NCBI RefSeq assembly: GCF_005863245.1
Contig: NZ_VBUT01000003.1
Coordinates: 620,001 to 684,000, forward strand
Source of the DNA: Nocardia cyriacigeorgica
GTDB lineage: Bacteria; Actinomycetota; Actinomycetes; Mycobacteriales; Mycobacteriaceae
Length of the DNA: 64,000 nt
Direction of reading: 5' to 3'
Made by a program: the position numbers and the translations under genes. Shown piece after piece: positions 1 to 7,784 of this stretch (position 1 is the stretch's first letter; every line of letters begins with the position of its first letter). The notes below the pieces were generated by a model that saw nothing but the letters and a program-made list of their open reading frames with translations, did not search any database and had not been told where the DNA came from.

Positions 1-1
1 G

Positions 2-211
2 CGGGTCGACCTGGCCTACGGCGGACGCGGGGTGAAGGGCGCGATGAAGGCCGCCGATCGCTCCGGTGCGAAGTTCACCCTGGTGCTCGGCGACCGCGAT
101 CTGGCCGAACACACCATCGGCCTGAAGAACATGGCCACCGGCGACCAGCGGCAGATCCCGCTCGGCGAGGTGGTCGGCGCTGTTACCGCCGCGCTGCATC
201 GCGCGGAGTAG
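2..211 (+). CDS. hisS: Histidyl-tRNA synthetase, C-terminal end (partial)
   Basis: Only the last 69 codons lie inside the window; the gene runs off the left edge. HisS charges tRNA-His with histidine in the cytoplasm. The fragment has the end of the anticodon-binding domain: a GGRGVKGAMKAADRSGA stretch, then VLGDRDL and a KNMATGDQ turn typical of class II HisRS C-termini, ending with an EVVGAVTAAL helix and a TAG stop. The catalytic motifs cannot be checked here. The next gene starts 45 bases downstream on the same strand, so cotranscription is possible. Confidence 0.9.
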   Translation, partial: RVDLAYGGRGVKGAMKAADRSGAKFTLVLGDRDLAEHTIGLKNMATGDQRQIPLGEVVGAVTAALHRAE

Positions 212-256
212 TACGGTGCCCGCGACATTTCCCGCCGTGAGGACGACTGCGCGACC

Positions 257-907
257 GTGACCGAACCAACTCCCGCACCGGGCGAATCCGATCCGCCGAT
301 CGGGCTCGACCTGGTCGCTCCCGAGGTGTACGCGCCGATGCTGCGGCGCCTGGCCCTGGCCGCCATCGGCGTCGGCATCGGCGCCGCGCTGCTGGCGGCG
401 GTATGGCTGAGCTGGCCGATCGCGGTCCTCATCGGGCTCGTGGTCGGCGCGCCGACCGTCGGTTACGCGCTGGCGCTGCGGCGTCGGCGGATGTGGTTGC
501 GCGGGACCACGATTCACGCGCGCAGGCTCTTCGGTGAGCGCCGGATCCCGCTCGCCGAGGCGACCGGGGTGGAGATCCTGGTGTATCCGGGCCGGTTGAG
601 CCGGATCGTGCTGCGGGTTACGGCCGGGCCGGACACCCAGATCATCCCGCTGGCCATGTACACCGACGCGGGCAGCGGTCGCGAACTGCATCTGCTCGGC
701 CTGCGCAAACTGGCCGACGCGCTGGCCGCCAGCCATCTGGCGACCGCGGTGGCGGTCTCGGACATGCTGGTGCACCAGCTGCGGGCCGAGGCGCGCGATG
801 CCGGGTTGGGGGAGCGTCCGCTCTATCGTGCGGTCGCCCTCGCCCGCGCCAAGGACTACGTCTCCCCGGTGGTGCTGACCGATAGTGAAGTGGCCGAACT
901 GAGCTGA
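257..907 (+). CDS. Conserved actinobacterial membrane protein, two TM segments
   Basis: This 216-residue protein starts at GTG and is of unknown function. A polar, proline-rich N-terminus of about 33 residues is followed by two adjacent hydrophobic segments (about residues 35-53 and 56-73) and an Arg-rich turn. The rest is a soluble region of mixed beta strands that looks like a small PH-like fold (WLRGTTIHARRLFGERRIPL, then an IVLRVTAG strand). The topology suggests a membrane-anchored cytoplasmic domain. A weak GAGG ribosome site lies about 12 bases upstream. It sits between hisS and mdh on the same strand. I cannot assign a biochemical role. Confidence 0.7.
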   Translation: MTEPTPAPGESDPPIGLDLVAPEVYAPMLRRLALAAIGVGIGAALLAAVWLSWPIAVLIGLVVGAPTVGYALALRRRRMWLRGTTIHARRLFGERRIPLAEATGVEILVYPGRLSRIVLRVTAGPDTQIIPLAMYTDAGSGRELHLLGLRKLADALAASHLATAVAVSDMLVHQLRAEARDAGLGERPLYRAVALARAKDYVSPVVLTDSEVAELS

Positions 908-953
908 GGTGTCTGATACCTCACGGTCGGCCGATTCCGGCTGTGCGGCTGGC

Positions 954-959
954 TAGGGT
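954..959 (+). promoter_or_regulatory. -10 hexamer for mdh
   Basis: TAGGGT matches the actinobacterial TANNNT -10 pattern. It lies 41 bases before the mdh GTG, leaving room for a 5' leader of about 34 bases that contains AGGAG at 991-995. No convincing -35 is visible. Confidence 0.45.
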
Positions 960-991
960 GGAAAACGCCAGATCATCCGGCCGACCGCTGA

Positions 992-2005
<1,014 letters not shown>

Positions 2006-2013
2006 GTGACGTG

Positions 2014-3093
2014 TCAGCCGACCGTCCAGGTTTCGGTACCGGTCAGCAGCTCTTGCAGCTCGGCGCGCCGGCCCTGCTTTGCCGCCGCGGTCTGGGCGCG
2101 CACCGCGTCGTCGTAGGTGGGGCGGACGACATCGCGGAAGACGCCGGTGACGACATGCTCGAGCCCTTGATCCGACAGCCGTGACAGGGCGTAGGCGTAT
2201 TCGGGTGCGTCGGCGTGCGCATCGTGCACGATGATCTCGCCCTCGGCGACATCCGCGGTGCGCGCCACCGCGAGACCGAAACCGTCACGCACCACCGCGT
2301 ATTCGCCGTCAGCGCCGAACACGATCGGCTGCCCGTGCCGCAGCGGTATCAGCCGGGACTCGCTGTCGCCGCGGCGCAGCACATCGAAGGACCCGTCATT
2401 GAAGATCGGGCAATCCTGCAGAATCTCCACGAACGAGGCACCCCGGTGCGCGGTCGCCGCGCGCAGCACCTCGGTGAGCCCGGCGCGATCGGAATCCAGC
2501 GCGCGTGCGGCGAAGGTGGCTTCGGCGCCCAGCGCCACCGACAGCGTGTTGAACGGATGATCCACCGAACCCATCGGCGTCGACTTGGTGACCTTGCCCG
2601 GCTCGGAGGTAGGGGAGTACTGACCCTTGGTCAGGCCGTAGATGCGGTTGTTGAACAGCAGGATCGTCAGGTTGACGTTGCGGCGCAGCGCGTGGATCAG
2701 ATGGTTGCCGCCGATCGAGAGTGCGTCGCCGTCACCGGTCACCACCCACACTGACAGATCCGGCCTGGTCACCGCGAGACCGGTGGCCAGGGCGGGCGCT
2801 CGGCCGTGGATCGAATGGATGCCGTAGGCGTCGAGGTAGTACGGGAAACGGCTCGAACAGCCGATCCCGGAGACGAACATCAGGTTCTCCTTGCGCACCC
2901 CGAGTTCGGCGAGGAAGCCACGCACGGTCGCCAGGATGACGTAGTCGCCGCATCCGGGACACCAGCGCACTTCCTGGTCGGAGGCGAAATCCTTGGCCTT
3001 GTGCGGGCTGTCGGAGCGCGGCACCGCCGCCGTGCCCGACGCGTCCGGCATACCCAGAAAGGCGCCGGCACCGGTGAGGTCGATGATGGTCAT
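2014..3093 (-). CDS. korB: 2-oxoglutarate:ferredoxin oxidoreductase, beta subunit
   Basis: This 359-residue thiamine-diphosphate subunit of KorAB oxidatively decarboxylates 2-oxoglutarate to succinyl-CoA and passes electrons to ferredoxin. The iron-sulfur cysteines are visible in WCPGCGDY, GIGCSSRF and a later QDCPIFNDG. The ThDP/Mg motif is GDGDALSIGGNH, followed by the NNRIYGLTKGQYSPTS segment that contacts the cofactor. The ATG at 3093 overlaps the korA stop (ATGA), showing translational coupling, so longer in-frame starts upstream were rejected. The alternative, pyruvate as substrate, cannot be excluded, but the gamma-alpha fused partner is typical of actinobacterial KorAB. Confidence 0.93.
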   Translation of the reverse strand: MTIIDLTGAGAFLGMPDASGTAAVPRSDSPHKAKDFASDQEVRWCPGCGDYVILATVRGFLAELGVRKENLMFVSGIGCSSRFPYYLDAYGIHSIHGRAPALATGLAVTRPDLSVWVVTGDGDALSIGGNHLIHALRRNVNLTILLFNNRIYGLTKGQYSPTSEPGKVTKSTPMGSVDHPFNTLSVALGAEATFAARALDSDRAGLTEVLRAATAHRGASFVEILQDCPIFNDGSFDVLRRGDSESRLIPLRHGQPIVFGADGEYAVVRDGFGLAVARTADVAEGEIIVHDAHADAPEYAYALSRLSDQGLEHVVTGVFRDVVRPTYDDAVRAQTAAAKQGRRAELQELLTGTETWTVG

Positions 3094-5054
3094 GAGCGGC
3101 CCCCGGGGCTGCGATAGGTGGCCCGCGCCCTGGCGGCGAAGGCCTTGTCCTGTTCCATGTCGTCGAGTGATCCGTCGAGCGCGGCGTCGATGACGCCGAC
3201 GAGTTCCTGAGCGGAGAAGGCGGTGCCCGCGATCTTGGTCCACGGCCGGACATTCACCAGGTAGCGGGACCGCAGCAGCGTCGCGAGCTGCCCGCTGTTC
3301 ATTTCTGGGGCGACCACGGTGCGGTAGCCGCGCAGCAGCTCACCCAGGTTCGGCGGGAGCGGGTTGAGGTGGCGCAGATGCACATGGGCCACCGGGACGC
3401 CGCGTCGGCGCGCGCGCCGGCAGGCCTCGCCGATCGGGCCGAAGGAGCTGCCCCAGCCCACCAGCAGCAGTTCCGCGCGTCCATCCGGGTCGTCGACCAC
3501 GGCGTCCGGGACGCCGATCGCGTCGATTTTGGCCTGGCGCAACCGCACCATGAGTTCGTGGTTGGCCGGATCGTAGGAGATCTCGCCGCTGCCATCGGAC
3601 TTCTCCAGACCGCCGATGCGGTGGGCCAGCCCGGCTGTACCGGGCACTGCGAGCGGGCGGGCCAGCGTCTCCGGATCGCGGGCGTAGGGCTGGAAGGGGC
3701 CGTCTCCGGGCGCCTCGGTTTCGAAGCCGGGGTCGATCGGCGCCAGCTCGTCCACCCGCGGAATCGCCCACGGCTCCGAACCATTCGCGATCGCGCCATC
3801 CGACAGCAGCAGCACCGGCGTGCGATAGGTCAGCGCGATCCTGGCCGCCTCGACCGCGGTGTCGAAGCAATCCGCCGGCGAGCGCGGTGCCAGCACCGCG
3901 ACCGGTGATTCACCGTTGCGCCCGTACAGGGCCTGGAGCAGATCGGCCTGCTCGGTCTTGGTCGGCAGCCCGGTGGACGGGCCGCCGCGCTGGACATCGA
4001 TGATCACCAGTGGCAGCTCGGTCATCACGGCCAGGCCGATCGTCTCGCTCTTCAGCGCCAGCCCGGGCCCCGAAGTGCTGGTGACACCGAGCGCCCCGCC
4101 GAGTGCGGCGCCCAATGCCGCGCCGATGCCCGCGATCTCGTCCTCGGCCTGGAAGGTGGTGACGTCGAAGTCCTTGTGCCTGCTCAATTCGTGCAGGATG
4201 TCGGAGGCCGGGGTGATGGGATACGAGCCGAGGAAAACCGGCAGACCCGCCAGCTGCCCCGCGGTGATCAACCCGTAGGCCAGCGCGGTGTTGCCGGTGA
4301 TCTGGCGATAGGTACCCGGCGGCAGGGCCGCGCGCGCGACGGTGTAGGTGGTCGCGAAACTCTCGGTGGTCTCGCCGTAATTCCAGCCGGCGTGGAAGGC
4401 CAGGATGTTGGCCTCGGCGATGGCGGGGGAGTCGGCGAACTTCTCCCGCATGAATCGTTCGGTGCCGCCGAGCTCGCGCCCGTACATCCACGACAGCAGA
4501 CCGAGCGCGAACATATTCTTCGCCCGCTGGGCGGCCTTCTTACCGACGTCGGCGGATTCGGTGGCGGCCAGCGTCAGCGAACTCATCGGCACCGGATGCA
4601 CCACCACATCGGCCAGGGTGCCGTCGGTGCGCGGATCGCTGGTGTAGCCGACGCGGGCCAGGTTGCGGGCGGTGAATTCGTCGGTATCGAGGATGACGGT
4701 GCCACCGCGCGGCAAGTCGCCGAGATTGGCCTTCAAAGCGGCCGGATTCATCGCCACCAGCACGTCGGGCTGATCGCCCGCGGTCAGGATGTCGTGGTCG
4801 GCGATCTGGATCTGGAACGACGACACCCCGGGCAGCGTGCCCTGGGGTGCGCGGATCTCGGCGGGAAAGCTGGGCTGGGTGGCGAGGTCGTTGCCGAAGG
4901 CGGCCGCCTCATGGGTGAAGCGATCGCCGGTCAGCTGCATGCCGTCGCCGGAATCGCCCGCGAAGCGGATCACCACCCGATCCACCGGGGTGGCGGCCCG
5001 CAGTGTCGAGCCGGGAACGGCTGCCCGGCTCGCGATGTCGTGGTGGTCGACCAT
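3090..5054 (-). CDS. korA: 2-oxoglutarate:ferredoxin oxidoreductase, fused gamma-alpha subunit
   Basis: This 654-residue protein is the fused gamma-alpha subunit of KorAB. Residues of about 25-200 form the gamma domain (FAGDSGDGMQLTGDRF, PSFPAEIRAPQG). From about 250 onwards lies the alpha pyrimidine-binding domain, with GSYPITPASDILHEL, the ThDP-activating FQAEDEIAGIGAALGA and the TSTSGPGLALKSE loop. A C-terminal transketolase-like domain ends the protein. It works with KorB in an anaerobic-type TCA step that tolerates oxygen in mycobacteria. The ATG has AGGAAG about 12 bases upstream and a TAGGTT -10 near 5100. The radical SAM gene lies 127 bases upstream on the same strand. Confidence 0.93.
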   Translation of the reverse strand: MVDHHDIASRAAVPGSTLRAATPVDRVVIRFAGDSGDGMQLTGDRFTHEAAAFGNDLATQPSFPAEIRAPQGTLPGVSSFQIQIADHDILTAGDQPDVLVAMNPAALKANLGDLPRGGTVILDTDEFTARNLARVGYTSDPRTDGTLADVVVHPVPMSSLTLAATESADVGKKAAQRAKNMFALGLLSWMYGRELGGTERFMREKFADSPAIAEANILAFHAGWNYGETTESFATTYTVARAALPPGTYRQITGNTALAYGLITAGQLAGLPVFLGSYPITPASDILHELSRHKDFDVTTFQAEDEIAGIGAALGAALGGALGVTSTSGPGLALKSETIGLAVMTELPLVIIDVQRGGPSTGLPTKTEQADLLQALYGRNGESPVAVLAPRSPADCFDTAVEAARIALTYRTPVLLLSDGAIANGSEPWAIPRVDELAPIDPGFETEAPGDGPFQPYARDPETLARPLAVPGTAGLAHRIGGLEKSDGSGEISYDPANHELMVRLRQAKIDAIGVPDAVVDDPDGRAELLLVGWGSSFGPIGEACRRARRRGVPVAHVHLRHLNPLPPNLGELLRGYRTVVAPEMNSGQLATLLRSRYLVNVRPWTKIAGTAFSAQELVGVIDAALDGSLDDMEQDKAFAARARATYRSPGGRS

Positions 5055-5095
5055 GTGCCTGCTTCACTTCCTGTCGAAGAGAGCTGCCCCTGGCC

Positions 5096-5101
5096 AACCT
5101 A
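5096..5101 (-). promoter_or_regulatory. -10 hexamer for korA-korB
   Basis: TAGGTT on the minus strand fits TANNNT. Initiation about 7 bases downstream would give a leader of roughly 34 bases containing AGGAAG before the korA ATG. Confidence 0.35.
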
Positions 5102-5181
5102 CTCCGCTCGGCGGGTGGGCTGCCGGGAAAGCGGGCGATCCTGGGCGCGTCGCCGCACGTCAGCGTGGCGGAGCGGACCGG

Positions 5182-6198
5182 TCAGGCGAACAGGGCCAAT
5201 TGCGGATCGGCGGTCACCGGAGCCGGTTCGACCGTCTCATCGGGCTCACGGGTCTCCCGGGTGAGCCGGTGCCGCTCCAGCAGCGGGTCGATGCGGCCAC
5301 GCAGCCAGCGCGAATACTCGGGCGTGACGTAGGCGCCGCGGCCGTAGAGCTGTCGGTAGCGGCGCAGCAGCGCCGGATGGGTCTCGGCCAGCCAGCCGAG
5401 GAACCAGCCGCGGGTGCTGCCGCGCAGATGCATGGGGAAGGCGATGACACTGCGTGCGCCCGCCTCGGCGATGGCGGCGAACAGCTCATCGAGATGAGCA
5501 CTGCTGTCGGTGAGGTAGGGGATCACCGGCGCCACCATCACGTCCACCTCGAAGCCGGCGTCGGCGAGTGCGCGCACCAGCTCCAGCCGGGCCTTGGGCG
5601 ACGGAGTGCCCGGCTCGACGCTGCGATGCAGTTCCGGATCGAGCATCGCCAGCGATACCCCGATATGCACCGGGACCTGCTGCGCGGCCAGGGTGAGCAG
5701 CGGCAGGTCGCGGCGCAGGAGCGTGCCCTTGGTGAGGATGGAGAAGGGGGTACCGGAGTCGGTGAGGGCCCGGATGATGCCGGGCATCAGCCGGTATCGG
5801 CCCTCGGCGCGTTGATAGGGATCGGTATTGGTGCCCAGGGCGACGGTTTCGCGATGCCAGCTGCGGCGCGCGAGTTCGCGCCGCAGCACCGCGGCGATAT
5901 TGGTCTTGACGACGATCTGGTTGTCGAAATCGGATCCGGCGTCCAGGTCCAGGTATTCGTGGGTGCCGCGGGCGAAGCAGTACCGGCAGGCGTGCGAACA
6001 CCCGCGCATCGGGTTGATCGTCCACCGGAACGGCAGGCCCGACTCCTCGGGCATCTTGTTCAGCGCGCTCTTACAGAGCACTTCGTGGAAGGTGATGCCG
6101 TCGAATTCGGGGGTCTGTACAGTTCGGACGAAGCCTGCCCGGTCCAGGCCGGGCAGCGCGCCGTCGTCGGCGTCCAGGGTCTGGCTTTGCCACCGCAC
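5182..6198 (-). CDS. Radical SAM protein, Rv2578c family, SOS-box controlled
   Basis: This 338-residue radical SAM enzyme has the [4Fe-4S] motif CxxxCxxC at C67, C71 and C74 within RGCSHACRYCF. It is followed by SPL-like features: LGTNTDPYQ, FSILTKG and a DVMVAPVIPYLTD strand. The family is related to spore photoproduct lyase, and the M. tuberculosis homologue has been called splB-like; the substrate is unproven. The GTG start was chosen because the reading frame closes 9 bases downstream of a near-perfect LexA box and the protein begins MRWQSQ like its relatives. Some mycobacterial homologues carry an intein in this gene; none is present here. The likely role is DNA damage response. Confidence 0.85.
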   Translation of the reverse strand: MRWQSQTLDADDGALPGLDRAGFVRTVQTPEFDGITFHEVLCKSALNKMPEESGLPFRWTINPMRGCSHACRYCFARGTHEYLDLDAGSDFDNQIVVKTNIAAVLRRELARRSWHRETVALGTNTDPYQRAEGRYRLMPGIIRALTDSGTPFSILTKGTLLRRDLPLLTLAAQQVPVHIGVSLAMLDPELHRSVEPGTPSPKARLELVRALADAGFEVDVMVAPVIPYLTDSSAHLDELFAAIAEAGARSVIAFPMHLRGSTRGWFLGWLAETHPALLRRYRQLYGRGAYVTPEYSRWLRGRIDPLLERHRLTRETREPDETVEPAPVTADPQLALFA

Positions 6199-6206
6199 CC
6201 CGCTAG

Positions 6207-6222
6207 TCGAACATGCGTTCTA
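6207..6222. promoter_or_regulatory. SOS box (LexA operator) of the radical SAM gene
   Basis: TCGAACATGCGTTCTA matches the mycobacterial SOS box TCGAAC-N4-GTTCGA at 11 of 12 fixed positions. It lies 9 bases upstream of the radical SAM GTG. On the minus strand a consensus TTGACA (6228-6233) precedes it, so LexA bound here would cover the promoter. That TTGACA overlaps the stop codon of the upstream epimerase gene. Confidence 0.85.
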
Positions 6223-6229
6223 ACCGCTG

Positions 6230-7234
6230 TCAAGCAATCCGGCGCGATTGCGACGGCGTGGTGGCGGCCGGATCGGCGAAGAACGCCACCAGGTCGCGCA
6301 CTGTCTCCTGTAGCGGCCGCGGCTGGTAGCCGAGTTCGCGAGTTGCCTTGCCGTGGTCGACCATTGGGGCCGATACCAGGGCCCCGATGGCGGCCTTGGA
6401 CACGATATCGGTGCCGAACCGCTTGCCGATCGGCTCGAGCACCGGCATCAGCCCGGTGATCACCTTGGGCGAGATGACGAAGCGCGGGCCCTTCTTGCCG
6501 TTGATCGTGGCCGCGGTGCGGCAGACGTCGAGCATCGAGGTCATTTCGCCGCCGAGCAGGTAATTCTCACCGGTGCGGCCCTTTTCGCCGGCCAGGATCA
6601 GGCCTTCGGCCACATCGCGGACATCGACCAGGTCGAATCCGCCGCCGATCATCGCGGGCACCCGGCCGAGTGCGGCGTCGCGCAGGGTGCGGTTGATCCG
6701 CGACAGCGGGGTGCTCAGATCGCGCGGGCCGTACACGCCGGTCGGATTGCACAGCACCGCGTCCAGTCCCTGGTCGATGACGGCGCGCAACTCGATCTCG
6801 CCCTGCCACTTGGAACGGTCGTAGACCGGCAGTGACGGATCGGTCGAGCGGACCGAGGTCTCGTCGATGCTGCCGCCGCAGGTGTACTGGTCGAAGGCGT
6901 GGATGGAGCTGGCGTGCACCATCCGGCGCACCCCGGTGGCCAGGGCGGCCTCGGCCACCACGCGCACACCCTCGGTGTTCACCCGCCAGGCCAGGTCGTT
7001 CTTCTCGGCGAGGGTGATCACCGCGACGAGGTGGTAGACGATCTCGGCGCCCGCCAGGGCCGACCGCATGGATGCGGGGTCGAGGACGTCGGCGGAGACC
7101 CAGGTGACGCCCGCTGGGCCGGGCTGTTGCGGCACGACCCGGTCGATCGCCGTGATCTCGTGTCCGCGATCGGCGAGCAGGGGGAGCAAGTTCGTGCCAA
7201 GGTACCCGGCTGCGCCGGTCACTGCGACCTTCAT
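6230..7234 (-). CDS. NAD-dependent epimerase/dehydratase (extended SDR)
   Basis: This 334-residue extended short-chain dehydrogenase/reductase probably acts on a sugar nucleotide or a hydroxysteroid-like substrate. The Rossmann motif TGAAGYLG is at residues 6-13. The catalytic YxxxK is present in VYDRSKWQGE, with an upstream HASSIHAF serine region and NPTGVYGPRD downstream. The ATG directly follows a compact promoter carrying two KstR-like operators, which hints at steroid or cholesterol-linked control. The closest functional idea from context is a 3-beta-hydroxysteroid dehydrogenase-like enzyme, but sequence alone does not settle the substrate. It is followed after 31 bases by the SOS-controlled radical SAM gene. 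Confidence 0.8.
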   Translation of the reverse strand: MKVAVTGAAGYLGTNLLPLLADRGHEITAIDRVVPQQPGPAGVTWVSADVLDPASMRSALAGAEIVYHLVAVITLAEKNDLAWRVNTEGVRVVAEAALATGVRRMVHASSIHAFDQYTCGGSIDETSVRSTDPSLPVYDRSKWQGEIELRAVIDQGLDAVLCNPTGVYGPRDLSTPLSRINRTLRDAALGRVPAMIGGGFDLVDVRDVAEGLILAGEKGRTGENYLLGGEMTSMLDVCRTAATINGKKGPRFVISPKVITGLMPVLEPIGKRFGTDIVSKAAIGALVSAPMVDHGKATRELGYQPRPLQETVRDLVAFFADPAATTPSQSRRIA

Positions 7235-7243
7235 GGGACAGAG

Positions 7244-7249
7244 AATATA
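7244..7249 (-). promoter_or_regulatory. -10 hexamer for the epimerase gene
   Basis: TATATT on the minus strand lies 9 bases before the ATG, allowing only a very short or absent leader. It partly overlaps the first KstR-like operator. Confidence 0.5.
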
Positions 7250-7261
7250 GAACTTGTTCTA
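7248..7261. promoter_or_regulatory. KstR-like operator 1
   Basis: TAGAACTTGTTCTA fits the KstR consensus TNNAACNNGTTNNA at every fixed position and has perfect 6-base inverted arms. It overlaps the -10 of the epimerase gene. Confidence 0.7.
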
Positions 7262-7264
7262 AAT

Positions 7265-7278
7265 TGCAACACGTTCCA
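7265..7278. promoter_or_regulatory. KstR-like operator 2
   Basis: TGCAACACGTTCCA also fits TNNAACNNGTTNNA. Its centre is 17 bp from operator 1, so it would cover the -35 zone of the same promoter. The flanking symmetry is weaker than in operator 1. Confidence 0.55.
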
Positions 7279-7328
7279 ATTTTGCCGCGCGCGTGTGAGA
7301 GGGGTCGAGCGATGTCGGCGTCGTCGGC

Positions 7329-7334
7329 TATATT
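7329..7334 (+). promoter_or_regulatory. -10 hexamer for the type VII substrate pair
   Basis: TATATT lies in the 220-base divergent region between the epimerase and the EspC-like gene. It would give a leader of about 110 bases. The rest of that leader shows no clear structure. Confidence 0.35.
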
Positions 7335-7454
7335 GGGCCGCAACCGAAGCGGCCGTGCTGTCGGGTGAACTTGCGCTGTAGGGGCAGACGAGCGGACGTT
7401 CGAGCAACGCGATGTTGACGACACTGATGTTGATGAGGATTGGGGGGCAGCTCC

Positions 7455-7784
7455 ATGAGTGATGTCTCGGTAGAAACCGAAGGGCTCCGCGCGTTCGGTG
7501 CCACGAATGCGGCGATCGCGGGCGATATCGCCGGGGCGGGGAATATGGACGTGGTCGCCAGCGTCTCGGCGATGACTCCGGTATTCGGGTTGATCGGCGC
7601 CGACTATCTGATGTCGTTCGCGGCCGCGCAGGTCTTGCAGGCGCGCGATATCCAGGATCTGTCCGATAAGTACGCCAAGTTGTCGCAGGCGGCGTTCAGT
7701 TCGGCGACCAATTACGACGTCACCGATCTCGGCAATGCCGGCGATCTCGGCAAGGCCGCCGGAGAGATCGGCGGTGTCCTGTGA
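7455..7784 (+). CDS. EspC-like type VII secretion target
   Basis: This 109-residue helical protein resembles the EspC/DUF2580 family of type VII (ESX) secretion substrates. It has an N-terminal helix, a second helix (FAAAQVLQARDIQDLSDKYAKLSQAAF) and, after it, the general type VII export signal YxxxD as Y87-D91 (NYDVTD). The ATG at 7455 follows a GGGGGG ribosome site; an in-frame TTG five codons upstream is less likely. Its stop overlaps the next gene's GTG (GTGA), so the two are made together, like EspC with EspA. No ESX core gene is in the window, so export would depend on a machine encoded elsewhere. Confidence 0.75.
   Translation: MSDVSVETEGLRAFGATNAAIAGDIAGAGNMDVVASVSAMTPVFGLIGADYLMSFAAAQVLQARDIQDLSDKYAKLSQAAFSSATNYDVTDLGNAGDLGKAAGEIGGVL

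Noticed and set aside
5182..6198. Intein in the radical SAM gene.
   Set aside because: The protein is collinear with the intein-free family at 338 residues.
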